Assembly: GCA_015345905.1 (NCBI GenBank)
Contig: JADDTR010000024.1
Coordinates: 124,001-188,000, forward strand
DNA from: Aotearoamyces nothofagi
Taxonomy: Eukaryota > Ascomycota > Leotiomycetes > Leotiales > Tympanidaceae
Length of the DNA stretch: 64,000 bases
Direction of reading: 5' to 3'
Shown: positions 11,520 through 22,461 of the stretch, piece after piece
Position numbering within the stretch: the first letter of the stretch is position 1
Layout: each line of letters starts with the position of its first letter
The notes under the pieces: model-generated
Seen by the model: the letters and a program-made list of their open reading frames with translations, nothing else
Told to the model about the DNA's origin: nothing
Database searches by the model: none
Position numbers and translations under genes: made by a program

Positions 11520-12273
11520 ATGGCGCTTCACGCACCCCAAAACACATCAAAGCTCATCTGTAAGTCGCCTGTCCTCTGACTCACCAACCAGTGACTAACA
11601 GCAAACAGTTGCGCCTGCGGGCTCAGAGACGAATGCGCAAGCAGAGCAATACAACAAAGGCGCTCTAGATCGCGATGATCTCGATCCGAACCCACTTACA
11701 CAGTTCAACAACTGGTTCTCGCAAGCCCAAGCAAACGGCGTTCGCCAACCCGAGACCCTCACATTCTCTACCGCCTCCCTCCCTTCCGGCCGTGTCACGT
11801 CACGAATCGTACTCATGAAAGAGCTTGACAATCGCGGATTCGTGATCTACAGCAACTGGGGCACGAGCCAGAAAGCGAAAGATATAGCGTCGAATCCATG
11901 GGCCAGTCTCTCGTTCTGGTGGAAGGAAATGGAGAGACAGATAAGGGTTGAGGGCAAGGCAGAGCGTTTGACGCCGGAGGAAAGCCAAATATACTACGAT
12001 ACAAGAATTAGAGGATCGAGAATCGGTGCGTGGGCGAGTAGACAGAGTAATGTGCTTGAGGGGAGGGAGGTGCTCGAAGAGCAGGTTAAGGAAGTTGAGA
12101 AACGCTTCGAAGGGCAGGAGAAGATTCCGGTGCCGGAGTTTTGGGGCGGGATTCGGATTGTGCCCGAGAGGATGGAGTTCTGGCAGGGACGGGTGAGTAG
12201 ATTACATGATCGATTCGAATATTCGAGGGAAGGTGAAGGCGGGGAGTGGAAGATCAACCGATTGAGCCCGTAG
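11520..12273 (+). CDS. PDX3: pyridoxamine/pyridoxine 5'-phosphate oxidase
   Basis: There are two exons (11520-11559 and 11609-12273) around a 49-base intron with a GTAAGT donor. They give 234 residues starting MALHAPQNTSKLIFAPAGSE. The PNPOx fold is clear: SRIVLMKELDNRGFVIYSN (FMN phosphate contacts), ASLSFWWKEMERQIRVEG, GSRIGAWASRQS, then the family C-terminus FWQGRVSRLHDRF and a final W-KINRLSP. The enzyme uses FMN and O2 to convert pyridoxamine or pyridoxine phosphate to pyridoxal 5'-phosphate in the cytosol. The short first exon restores the usual N-terminus and joins in phase at TTT (Phe). Length is normal for the fungal family. Confidence 0.92.
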
Positions 12274-12897
12274 GGCAGGATCAATAGCTTTTTATTCAAT
12301 TTTGATATCTAGAGATAAACCCAAATTGTCCCAAATATTTCATATTATCTGCTCTCCTAAAGTTCTATCCTTAGAAATACTTCTTCAATTTGGATGCGAC
12401 ATCCCCCTCTACAAGACTTGCGTGCCCCGGCTGTAACTGGACACGCTGGGTATGGATTTTGACAGCTTGATAACTAACTTGTCGCTTTGTATTGCCTTGC
12501 TTTTCAAAGATAGAAAATTATAATCCCAGCTCAAATTTTGTGTATTACCTATCAACATTGTAACGCCTAACGGAATTACACTACACCCACTTTATGAAGT
12601 GTCATGGATGAAGGTCTTTCGGAGTATAGTTGAAGCGAGATCGTGGGGTATTTTTCCGAAAGCTACCCCAGGCACATTTGAATGCGTAAGCATAAACGCT
12701 CATATTGACGCCCATCAGTGACAAAGCGATCATTTATTTTCCAGATTTACATGTTTTAGCATCTTAGACTTCTCGGACCACTTTCACTACTCCTCTCAAG
12801 ATTCGTGCAAGACAACTAGCAGCTATCGACAGTGAAGCAGGCATCCAGATCAGCCCCGTAGCTAGCTACCCCACACACGCTCCGCTCCATCCCAACC
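12274..12897. other. intergenic, nothing recognised
   Basis: The region lies between PDX3 and the UCH gene. The last 130 bases are pyrimidine/CAC-rich, as in many fungal 5' leaders. No frame or repeat is supported. Confidence 0.55.
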
Positions 12898-13779
12898 ATG
12901 GCAGACGCATCCGGTAGCCCAGACGTCCCCAGAGGGAAAGGACATAAAACATGGGTTCCACTAGGTACTAATCCTCATCAACAGGCCATCTAGCCAACAA
13001 ACACTAACAAACCCCCTCCAGAAAACAACCCCGAGATCATGACCGCCCTCGTCCACAAACTCGGCCTCTCCAGCACGCTCTCCTTCCACGACGTCTTCAG
13101 CATCGATGACCCGGACCTCCTCGCCTTTGTGCCGCGCCCCGCCAACGCCCTCCTCCTCGTCTTCCCCGTCAGCAAGACCTACGAGACGCACCGCATACAA
13201 GAAGACGCCAGCCTGCCGGCCTACGCAGGCAAGGGCGCGGAGGAGCCGGTCGTCTGGTATAGGCAGACGATCGGGAACGCGTGCGGCATGATGGGCCTGC
13301 TCCATGCCGTGAGCAACGGCGGCTCCAGGGATCTCATCGGTACGTTTCTTCCTTGCTGGAGCTCCCGTGCAAGACTTCTAACTGCGATACCAGATCCAAG
13401 TTCGGATCTTGGCAGGCTGGTCCAGGATGCGATACTGCTCGGCCCAGTCGAGCGCGCGGATCTTTTGTATAATTCGGACGCCCTCGAGAATGCACATCAG
13501 AACTCGGCGCAGGAAGGACAGTCAAAGGCACCGAGTGCAGAAGATGATATTGATCTACACTATGTTTGTTTTGTTAAGGATCCGAAGACGAATCATTTGT
13601 GGGAGCTTGATGGTCGCAGAAAGGGCCCGCTGGATAGAGGTCTGTTAAAGGCAGATGACGATGTTTTGAGCCAGAAAGCGCTAGATTTAGGTCCGAGGCT
13701 GTTCATGAAGAGGGAGGAGGAGATGGGTGGTGGAGAGCTGCGGTTCAGCCTTATAACGCTGGCACCAAGTTTAGACTGA
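12898..13779 (+). CDS. ubiquitin C-terminal hydrolase, UCH (peptidase C12) family
   Basis: There are three exons: 12898-12964, 13022-13339 and 13394-13779 (introns of 57 and 54 bases), encoding 256 residues starting MADASGSPDVPRGKGHKTWV. The C12 active site is intact: Gln104 and Cys110 in QTIGNACGMMGLLHA, His184 in DLHYVCFV, and Asp201 in LWELDGRRKGPL. The enzyme cleaves small adducts from the ubiquitin C-terminus. It resembles yeast Yuh1 and human UCHL3. The 54-base intron has no stop and is a multiple of three, so a naive translation runs through it. It is called an intron because it has GTACGT, a TTCTAAC branch and CCAG, and because removing it gives RDLIDPSSDLGRL, which matches the family. 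It converges on the Sec1-like gene. Confidence 0.9.
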
Positions 13780-14030
13780 ACATTCTTGTCGGGGGGCATT
13801 TGCAGAGCTCTGGCTTATTGAGCCAAGATAATACGTCCGCATCTAATAAAGAGACATTTAGGACTTGTCTAGCGGCGGCATTGACGATTTATAAAGTTCT
13901 ACTCTCACAACTTGTAGATTTAGATAATAAGTCAGACAGTATTTCTCAGCATATTGGAACTTTTGCAATTCATCAGCCAAGCACGCTCAGTAGTCATGCC
14001 CCAAACGCCATACAATGATCCTAGCCATTT

Positions 14031-16422
14031 TTACTTCTTGTGTCCAAAGAAGCCTCTCTTCTTCTTCTCTTCGCCATCCTTTGATTTCTTCTCCAGCTTT
14101 CCCTTCCTATCTAATCCAGACACCACTACAGGCAGGGGTGCAGGGCTTTGAGCTGGCGGTGCACCATTGATAGGCCGTTTCGGCTGCTGTGAGTTGAGCG
14201 TCATGGCACCCAGTCCGGCTGTAGGTGGTTGGTATGGAGCTTTTCCAGGCACGTTCAGCCGTGGGTCTTGGCTACGTGACGTTGACGGGCCAGGCAGACC
14301 TGCCGGGACTTTCTTTTCTTCCCTCTCGAAAAGATGTGCGGGGGCTTTCGGCTTTGGCCGGTCGATTGGAAGGTCTAGCTTCTTCCTATCAGCGCTCAAA
14401 TCACCCACCTGTTTGATGAACAGGGCGGGTGTTAACATATGGCTCGTTGCCAGAAATACATCTCTGCTACTAGAACGCGAAATCTCATAACAGGCTCTCG
14501 ACTCGGAATACGTGGCACCTCCAGCGATGAATACAATCACTCTTTGTCTAGTTTCATGCATGCTTCGCCGATTTTGTGCCCAGGTTGGCTTTGCACTTCG
14601 CAGTGACGCATTAGAGATTGCGCCCATATCAGCATTGCTTTGATCAAGGGGTGGCTTCGTATAGGGGAACAATTGAGGATCGAGAGTTCCCTTTCCGGCT
14701 TCTTCAAGGAGAAGCTTAAGGGCAGGCTCGAAGCGCGACAGAGAGTACTCTTCGGTAGCAGATGTTGGTGCTGCCTTGCGAGGAAAGAGAGGTACAGGAG
14801 GATGTCTTGTATCTTTGAGAGCTTTGGTTGTGTGAGCTCCGAGAAAATCTAGATTTGTGATTGCCTCAGCCTGTTTCGGAGGAAGAGAAGCATGTGCAAG
14901 AAGTCGTTGGATATCATCTGGGATGACACCGTCACGGTAGAGAATATAAAGTGCGATCAACCGAAGTCTATTTCCGGGTCCAATACTCTCGTCATCGAGC
15001 AATCGTACCACCTGGTCTGCAAGATTCTTCGGCTTTCGGTAGTCTTCGTCGAGACCTGTAGCCATGGATTGTTCGACTGATGCAATATCTAGTAGCTTGT
15101 GATGTTGGAATATATTCATACATTCCTGTGCCATTGATAGATGTAACGAGTACGCTTCTTTCAGACTTTGAAATTGTGGCAGCCCAGCCAACATATCCTT
15201 TATGGCGTTCAGACTTGTCGCCGCCTCGCCACTCTGATTCGTGAAATGTGGATTCTCGTCAATGAATCTTTGGAAATCACCCATTAACTTTTCGATTGTA
15301 TCTTTCATATGAGTGTGTCTGTTCTTCACCCATATTTCGTCCTTCTCTCCAATTTCCATTTCTTTCTCCTCCTCATCCGCTGATCCCTCGTTGACCTTCG
15401 TCTTGTAAAATACTTTATCTCCTTCCTTTATAGGCAATAGATCGTGTGCCATCGCTTGGTAAGTGAATTCGTGAATAAGTGGTGCATGAAGATCCATGGA
15501 TCTATCCGTAATAAAGAGGATTCCTTGTGGTCTAGCTGTCGGAGGAGGGAAATTCGGGTTCCATTGGGCGTATGCGTCCAACTCATCCTGCACAAATCTA
15601 GCCAGATGCGAGCAAAGAACACTTGCCTCATGAGTTGGATTTCGAGGCCTATAATAGCGTACCCTAGGATATTCTCCTAAGGACACACATATGCCTGTGA
15701 TCTACCGGAAAGTGTTAGCTCGCTTCAAGATAAATATTTGTCTCCGCAGTGCATACCTTCTGAGCAAGAGTTTGCATGTGGGCGGCGACCATATTGTTGC
15801 ATGCTGGATGATATAAAATAGGAAAACTCCATGGGTCTCGAAAAGTAATTAGGTGCGATTCTCGAGGGAAGTAGTCTATGGACAATGTCTCGAAACCGGC
15901 GAGTTGTTGTTGAGCTGAAGGAGAGGAATCTATGCGCCGGCGCATCTGAGGATCCAATAGAGCAGTCCAAACCAAGTACGTCCTTCGATATCTCCGGCGT
16001 TCAAAGTCTGCCATGAGACAGTCGACTATATGTGGTTGTGGAGAAAGTAAGTAGATTGCGTCCATTTCAGTATTCATTGGCCTCTTCTCTTCGATTCTCT
16101 CAATATCTGCCATATATTAACCCTGATCAGTCCGCCTTAGCTTAGGCACCTACTTGCAATATTCTCATTGAGAATATCATCCTCCTTGACGACATTGTCT
16201 AAGATCTTTCTGCTTCCCTCATCTAACACCAATACCTTCCACTATATTATAGTTCAGCAAAACGCATGGCAATGGGTTGTCTATACGCATACGTCTCCTC
16301 GAGTAATGCCTTTGATTGCATTCACAATGACTATAGTGATAAAGTCAGCCGCATACCCAGGTCAGAGTTGTGGGAGATTCAAACTCACTGTCGCGCTGCT
16401 CTTGAATGACAGACACGCCCAT
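14031..16422 (-). CDS. SEC1: Sec1/Munc18 family protein, exocytic (Sec1-like)
   Basis: There are five exons: 16389-16422, 16293-16330, 16154-16241, 15757-16106 and 14031-15701. All joins keep phase, giving 726 residues. The N-terminus, MGVSVIQEQRDIIVNAIKGI, with GDWKVLVLDEGSRKILDN, is the typical SM-protein start. DAIYLLSPQPHIVDCLM, GILFITDRSMDLHAPLIHEFTYQAMAHDL and VIVFIAGGATYSESRACYEI follow. SM proteins bind syntaxins and assembled SNAREs; the Sec1 branch works at the plasma membrane in exocytosis. The last ~120 residues are Pro/Lys-rich and end KKRGFFGHKK, a basic tail also common in filamentous-fungus orthologues. The first four exons are small and lie in a gap that otherwise looks empty. 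Confidence 0.9.
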
Positions 16423-17324
16423 ATTGGGCAACTTGCACTCTTATTTGTGGTTCACTTCAAACTCTATCTTGGCAAAAAAGTAAAGTTGTTAGATATACAA
16501 TCGCGCATATGTGTTGGGGGGTTCTTCGAGGAGGAATCAAGTAGTTTTTTGCTTGTCTTTAAAGGGAAACATGGCGGTTTGGGGGGCATTATGCATGCAC
16601 TCTTCGGTGATTTCGGGAGCTAGTTGATCCGGCGATAAGATGCTGTGTTAAGGCATGGGCCGAGGCATAGACTACCACGACCACGACATCCTAAAAGTTT
16701 ATTTATTTGAATGTCTTCTATCAATATGTTTTCAAAATATCTAAAAGCCAGCTTCTCTATTGGCAAGGGCATGGAATTATATTCCCTATGAGATTAGCGA
16801 CCTTCTAGTATACCCTCAACGTGCCTTAATACTCGACCATACTAAGTACTTTTAGAAGCATGTTAGGCGGGACTACGCAACCAACAGTCTGTTACTGTAC
16901 TGTATCGAAGTATACAAGGGACAAAATAAATGCTAGAATATTGAGCATTAGTTCGAAGATTTCAGGGATTTTAACAATATTTACTCTTAACGAATCCGAG
17001 TATAAGTTGTTGGGCAATAAGCATGCAGCTGACTTGCTGGCAAAGCACCTATAGCAGTAGTCTAAAAGAATGTAGGAGATCACTGGGATGGGGAAATGCC
17101 ATACGTTATAACTCAATGCGAGCTTGCGATTAATCACTTAGAGGAGTCTTTTATTCATTTATATTCTATCCCAGCTTGTCTAAGGGTATCCTCACTTTTC
17201 ACCGACTCAAGTCTAACAGCACTGTACATATTATGCTGGCTATTCTTGAATAACACCGGGTATCTTCTATCCTCATCCCAACCTCAAAAACGCCAGATCC
17301 AGTTTTTCCCAAATCATTATTTTG
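16423..17324. other. intergenic, nothing firm
   Basis: This contains the Sec1-like upstream region and the 3' flank of the G-patch gene. A short open stretch at 16860-17054 ends in GNKHAADLLAKHL, faintly like a retroelement RNase H end, but it is too short to call. Confidence 0.5.
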
Positions 17325-18017
17325 CTATCCCTTCCTCAAATACCGTTCCACGTCGTCATTCCCGTAGAACATCTCCTGTAGCCTCTGCCTCCGCCTTTTA
17401 TCCAGTTCTTCCAACTTCCTTACTTTGCCAGCATCAAGCTTCTCTACTTTCTTTTTCATTAGAGCCTTTGCCTTTTCCCCTACTGGCAATACAACGCCTA
17501 GTCCAAGTTTATCATCCTTAGCTGTAGCCTTGATCGGAAACTGTATGCCCTGTCCTTTAGACCCCAGTCCTTCCCGAGCATCAGGATCCCATCCTTGCGA
17601 CTGTAGAAACTGGAGGCCCTTGCGTGACCTGTCAAGATGTGACGGCGGGTATGAGTGTTGAAGGCATACTTGATGGGCTAAAGAGGCTTCGTGCGGTCGT
17701 GGACGTGGTGTAACTTTACCAGCGTCGTCAGTCCCTAGCGTAGGTATAACATTGAGAGGAAGTGCGCAGACTTCACAGAGTGTAGAGTCGGGGATGACAG
17801 GTGTGGAGTCTGGGGCCTTTGGGTCGCCAGCTGCTGAAGAAGGAAGGACAAGGCTGAGATAAAAGTCCCCGACCGAGCGAGATTTCGAAGTCGACGGCAA
17901 CTGGGTCGGCGAGGTTGTGTTGGTTGATGATGGGACGAAATGTACTTTCTGTCGTTTTATACCGGCTCCAAAAACCCGCTGGTCTTGCAGCGGTATCTCA
18001 TATTCGTCATCGGACAT
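17325..18017 (-). CDS. G-patch domain protein
   Basis: This is a single exon of 230 residues. The G-patch lies around residues 137-178: a helix-like LQFLQSQGWDP, then GLGSKGQGIQFPI and KLGLGV, giving the regular glycine spacing of the domain. A Lys/Arg-rich helical tail follows (KALMKKKVEKL, RRRQRLQEMFYG). G-patch proteins activate DEAH-box RNA helicases or act in splicing and ribosome biogenesis. Two Cys-x2-Cys-like positions (CEVCALP) precede the domain. The specific partner cannot be inferred. It is divergent from the SDR gene with 219 bases between starts. Confidence 0.82.
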   Translation of the reverse strand: MSDDEYEIPLQDQRVFGAGIKRQKVHFVPSSTNTTSPTQLPSTSKSRSVGDFYLSLVLPSSAAGDPKAPDSTPVIPDSTLCEVCALPLNVIPTLGTDDAGKVTPRPRPHEASLAHQVCLQHSYPPSHLDRSRKGLQFLQSQGWDPDAREGLGSKGQGIQFPIKATAKDDKLGLGVVLPVGEKAKALMKKKVEKLDAGKVRKLEELDKRRRQRLQEMFYGNDDVERYLRKG

Positions 18018-18236
18018 GATCAGTGATTGAAGAGGGAAAACTCAAGAGTTGGAGATCGGACACTTGTGAAGAACGCGCCACCGATCGCTAATGTACCCCA
18101 CGATTACGCATCTAGTGCCCGTCGTAAAAATAGTCGTACCTTAAATTTTGGCCACGTTCCTGGCTGTCACCTGAAATTCTAGGATTTCCAACCTGATCAA
18201 CGCTTTCTCAACAATTGTTAATTAGCTACCTCCAGA

Positions 18237-19508
18237 ATGCCAGTTCCCCTTATATCAGCCTTTCTTGAGTATGGTCTCGAGCCTACTTTTAAGGCCCTAG
18301 GTCCTGCGGCTGGCTTTATACCTAGTTTGTGGACTGTTGTAAAAACAGTCCTAGCAATTGCGATCATAGCAGCTATGAGGTGGTACAGTAGCGGAGCGAC
18401 GAATACGTCAGAGCGATTGATGCACTCGAAGGTTGTTATGATCACAGGCGGTACTACTGGGATAGGCGCTGCTACAGCATTTGACCTTGCGAAGAGAGGT
18501 GCTCAGGTCATACTCCTAACCCACGCCCCTCCGAGCGACCCCTTTCTTGTCGACTACATCGAAGATCTTCGAGAGCGAACAGGCAGTGAGCTCATTTATG
18601 CCGAGCAAGTCGACCTTTCCTCTACGCATAGCATCCGAAAGTTCGCGACAAAATGGATTGATAATGCGCCTCCACGACGACTCGACATGGTAATTCTCTG
18701 CGCTGCGACTCTTACACCTGCAGGCAAACCACGCGTGGTGACTAGTGAAGGACTTGAAGAGACATGGATGATCAATTACTTGGCAAATTTCCACCTCCTC
18801 AGCATACTTAGTCCTGCACTTCGAGCACAACCTGCCGACCGCGATATACGGATTATATTCACAACATGCTCTTCATACATCGCGTCACCTCCGCTCCTTA
18901 ATGGCGATGAGGCACTTGATGTAGCAGACTGGAGTCCAGCGAAAGCGTACGCACGCAGCAAATTGGCATTAATGATATTTGGGCAGGCGTTTCAGAAACA
19001 TCTCGACGCATACAAACGACCGGATGGAGCACCAATGAACGCCCGAGTCATATTCGTTGATCCAGGTTATTCTCGTACGCCTGGAATGCGAAGATGGCTG
19101 TCACGAGGTACACTCTGGGGCCTGGCATTATATGCATTTTTATGGCAGTCTGCTTGGTTGTTCCTGAAGAGCTCGGAGCAGGGCGCACAAAGTGTACTAT
19201 ATGCAGCTATGGAGGCTACTCTGGGACGAAATAATGGAGGAAAGCTTATCAAGGAGTGCATAGAAGTTGACTTTGCACGAATAGATGTCAAGGATGAGGA
19301 GGGTGCGAAGAAGCTTTGGGAGGGAAGCGAGAAGTTAATTGAGAGAGTGGAGAGGGAAGAAGCTGTGAAGAGGGGTCTGCTAAAGAAAGAGAAAGAGGCC
19401 GCTGCAAAGACCGAAGGAAGTAAGGTACAAGACCTTGGAGATGTAAAGCCTGATGAAACCTCAAGTAAGAAGAAGTCTCGACCCCGACGAGGAAAGAAAT
19501 CGGCATAG
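18237..19508 (+). CDS. membrane-anchored short-chain dehydrogenase/reductase, ENV9-like
   Basis: This is a single exon of 423 residues. A hydrophobic segment at about residues 31-50 (LWTVVKTVLAIAIIAAMRWY) precedes the Rossmann fold. The cofactor loop TGGTTGIG is at 70-77. The catalytic YxxxK is AYARSKLAL near residue 238, with a TCSSYI serine strand upstream. A second hydrophobic stretch (LWGLALYAFLWQSAWLFL) comes near residue 300. The last 80 residues are charged and end in a Lys/Arg-rich tail. The architecture resembles yeast Env9 and related lipid-droplet or ER-associated SDRs. The substrate is unknown. ENV9 orthology is inferred from layout, not from a search. Confidence 0.78.
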   Translation: MPVPLISAFLEYGLEPTFKALGPAAGFIPSLWTVVKTVLAIAIIAAMRWYSSGATNTSERLMHSKVVMITGGTTGIGAATAFDLAKRGAQVILLTHAPPSDPFLVDYIEDLRERTGSELIYAEQVDLSSTHSIRKFATKWIDNAPPRRLDMVILCAATLTPAGKPRVVTSEGLEETWMINYLANFHLLSILSPALRAQPADRDIRIIFTTCSSYIASPPLLNGDEALDVADWSPAKAYARSKLALMIFGQAFQKHLDAYKRPDGAPMNARVIFVDPGYSRTPGMRRWLSRGTLWGLALYAFLWQSAWLFLKSSEQGAQSVLYAAMEATLGRNNGGKLIKECIEVDFARIDVKDEEGAKKLWEGSEKLIERVEREEAVKRGLLKKEKEAAAKTEGSKVQDLGDVKPDETSSKKKSRPRRGKKSA

Positions 19509-20259
19509 CTTGTCGCAATAAGTGACAAGTTTTCAAAAAGCTTTGCGCCCAACTCAGCAGAGAGCTTTATTTGAACGAAAAGCTCTCGCAAGTATCTGAT
19601 AGGATGTTTACAGCAAGTGGCAACTTGGCCAAGTGTCCTACCATTTTTATCCATGTCCTCCCGGACAGTATTCAGGCTCGGCCAATAAAAGCATGACGAG
19701 TGAAAGCATTGCATGGAGTTTGGGACAGTGCATTCGGAAGGGTAGAGTATAATAGAATGGGAAGCTGTCACCAATAAGTGGCAAGACTTCAGAGGCCGAA
19801 AGTTCAAAACATAGTCTATTACTTTTGTCTGCCCTATTCTGTACTTGTATTGTACAGAAGTACAGTACAGTGCAATCGTGCTGGAGACTTCTTACTTCAG
19901 GTCTATGGGTAGCAGTATATATTGGGAGCATGATGAGCAAATAATGTCTATATAAACCAGGTGAAATAAGATGGCAAACAGAACATATTAAAAGCAACCT
20001 CGCACGTGCTTGTAACTATTTCGCCTTCAACCCCGCTGACTTGTATGATGCTATCTCGCATGAGCTAGGGATGTAAAGCCGAGGCTAGCTACCCCACAGA
20101 CTACAGTTCGATGCCCATCTTCCATCTCTATCACCGACATCAATTCCCACGACATCACTTTATCTTTTAACACTTGGCTCAGCTCTACAGGCGACCTGTC
20201 GGAATTATAGCAAGGTTGTGGATAATTGACACAGCTGTACTGGAAAGACGTAGTCAATC
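19509..20259. other. intergenic, nothing recognised
   Basis: This is the 3' flank of the SDR gene and the upstream region of the small gene at 20260. It includes a short GTACAGAAGTACAGTAC near-palindrome around 19853-19870. No frame is supported. Confidence 0.5.
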
Positions 20260-20828
20260 ATGATCTCGTCACTCCAACCCACAAGACCCCAGGTACGTCA
20301 TTTCTTCCCTATGTCCCATGGCACAATGAGATGGAACCTTTGTAAGATACTTATATACGGAATCTACATGCCTTGCTCTTAGTGTCCCGGTCACTGGATT
20401 CTAATGTCAAACCAGTACCTCATACAAAGACTCTGGCTTATTTGCAGACCAAGCTGATACTGCAGTGCCCCATCGTTCTAACGTCTTTATAGGACCCGTC
20501 TCTATTTCCCCAGTCAAAATCACAGCCCGTACAGTCACCTCTAAACCAGCAACAAACCAGAAATTTCTCAATACCTGCGCCAAGGAGCCAAATAGAAGCC
20601 ATTCCGCCAGTTCCGCCACAGCAGCAATTGGCTCATCTACCAAGGCAGTTCCAAGGACCGGCGGTGACACAATTTGATTCATCAACGCGCCATCCAGTTT
20701 TTTTCACCGATCGATTACACAAGCTGCCCTTTGGAGTTGGTGCTGGCGATTGGATAAGCCCGGTAGCGGTGGGCTATGTGCTGAATGACACGAGGAGAAC
20801 GGGGCGAGAGGTGCTTGTGAAATTATAG
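20260..20828 (+). CDS. small Pro/Gln-rich protein, unidentified
   Basis: I propose two exons, 20260-20292 (MISSLQPTRPQ) and 20493-20828, joined in phase 0 by a 200-base intron with a GTACGT donor and a TTTATAG acceptor. The product is 122 residues. It has a Gln/Pro-rich middle (IPPVPPQQQLAHL) and a less repetitive C-terminal half (HPVFFTDRLHKLPFGVGAGD, then WISPVAVGYVLND). Overlapping frames on both strands are also open, so coding is not certain. A small extra exon between 20390 and 20440 is possible. I do not recognise a family. The ordered C-terminal half is the best sign that it is real. Confidence 0.4.
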
Positions 20829-22461
20829 CAGGGCAGGAAAATGGAAGCAGTTGTGGAAGTTTGATACAAGAATAATGGATTTATGATAATACTCCCAGGC
20901 ATCTGCAATATCTGTGGTTGGAGAAACACGGACATGATATTTGCGGTTGAATCTAGGTACCGTGATCATGGTGAACAAATACATAGTGCAACAATCCAAC
21001 AGAAACCGAGAGGATATGAGCTTTCTATTCTTGGTATTTGGTCCTATTATATCCATTGCCTATTCAACTTCCTTTGCTCGGTTCAAAATCTGCAGTATTC
21101 GTAGTATCAGTCCCCTACAAAGCACGTAGTCAGATATTTAACTAAAATATTCTTCACTGATGACTAACAGTACTGTTTGTTTACTAATCGTTGGGTTTTG
21201 CTTAAGTGTCTTGTGATGTTTGTCGGCCTCCTTCCTTAACATCCAAATTTTATAGGTTAGAACCTGGAGGAATTTATTTAAGCAGCATTATAACTTGCTT
21301 ATACTTAGTTCAAACTATACTTCGGCTTTGAGATTGTCCTACATTAGTTGATCAGCCGGACCCAAAGCCGGTACTGGTGTTGTCAGGTGGCTTTGGAATA
21401 CAGTCTAGACTCCAGCTTATCCGTTCGTTGGGTAGATGTGCGAGCGAGATGTAACCATAGTTATTGACTCCATACGGGCTAGATCTTTTGCCAAGAATTA
21501 GGGATTTAAGATCTAGCAAGAAAGGCTAAGGTAATTATTATTTAATTTTTCTTTCCATTACTTATATGCTTTTATTTTGAATATTTTTGAAGAAAGTTTA
21601 ACTGTTGTTCAAAAAGGTTATAATAAAAGGAATACTTTATGGTCTGGTCTACATTGAATCAAAATCAAAATTGTGCAGATAGTGTTTGCTAAATTGCTCT
21701 ATACAATTACTTACCCCATGAAGCCTTATCTTGGCCAGCTTTAGAATTCGTTCATGGAGTGATAAAAGACATACTAGGGCCTTTTGCTGGGTCACTCATA
21801 ACTGAACCTTACGATTTAGGTACCTACAACGTTTTTTAGGGTCCCCAGGGTGCCGAGGCTCTCCCCAGCGCTTAAGTATTTCGCGCCGGCCGCACGGACA
21901 TTTTGAGGAAGCACCTGGCTGAATTTGGAAGCCACCACCTGCCACTCTTCACCGCCTCGCTAGACCTAGATCGACCAGCAAGACAAGGCAAACTGAACTG
22001 TACAACCACGCTGACTCAATATCACCAGAGCATCCATTCACCAGAATTTTAGTCTCACCCTGAGCGCAACCAAGCATTCCTCCATCTGCATACCGCGTCA
22101 TTATCCAGCGAAACCCCCCTAGAGCAAGATTCGTTACTCTGCCCACACGCGCACTCGCACACGAGCACGCCTCTTCCTCTGTTCTACCTGTCAGGAACTG
22201 ACAACAGCCCTGCAAGCCTGGTCGGTACTCTACCAGACTGGCTGGCGCTCTGCTCCAGTGCATCGCTGTTGTTATCCGCCGTGTATGCGCGCCCTTCAAC
22301 CTCATCAATATATCCTGAAATACCTCACCCAGGCGTCGACCAGTTTTTTCTCCGTACTTCTACCAATCTGAAGTCTTTCTATCTAGCAGACGTATCACCT
22401 ATCGATTTCACATGAACGAGATAGCACCTAATCAAAACGCATTCAAGACATAGCTGCCAAT
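20829..22461. other. long intergenic region and 5' leader
   Basis: I see no gene in this 1.6 kb. The part at 21530-21680 is AT-rich. From about 21940 to the start at 22462 it is pyrimidine-rich, with many CACC and CTC runs, like the long 5' leaders of fungal regulatory genes. Confidence 0.5.

Noticed and set aside
16860-17054. Possible LINE RNase H remnant (GNKHAADLLAKH)
   Set aside because: Only about 12 residues resemble the RNase H end and the upstream residues do not fit. Chance similarity is likely.
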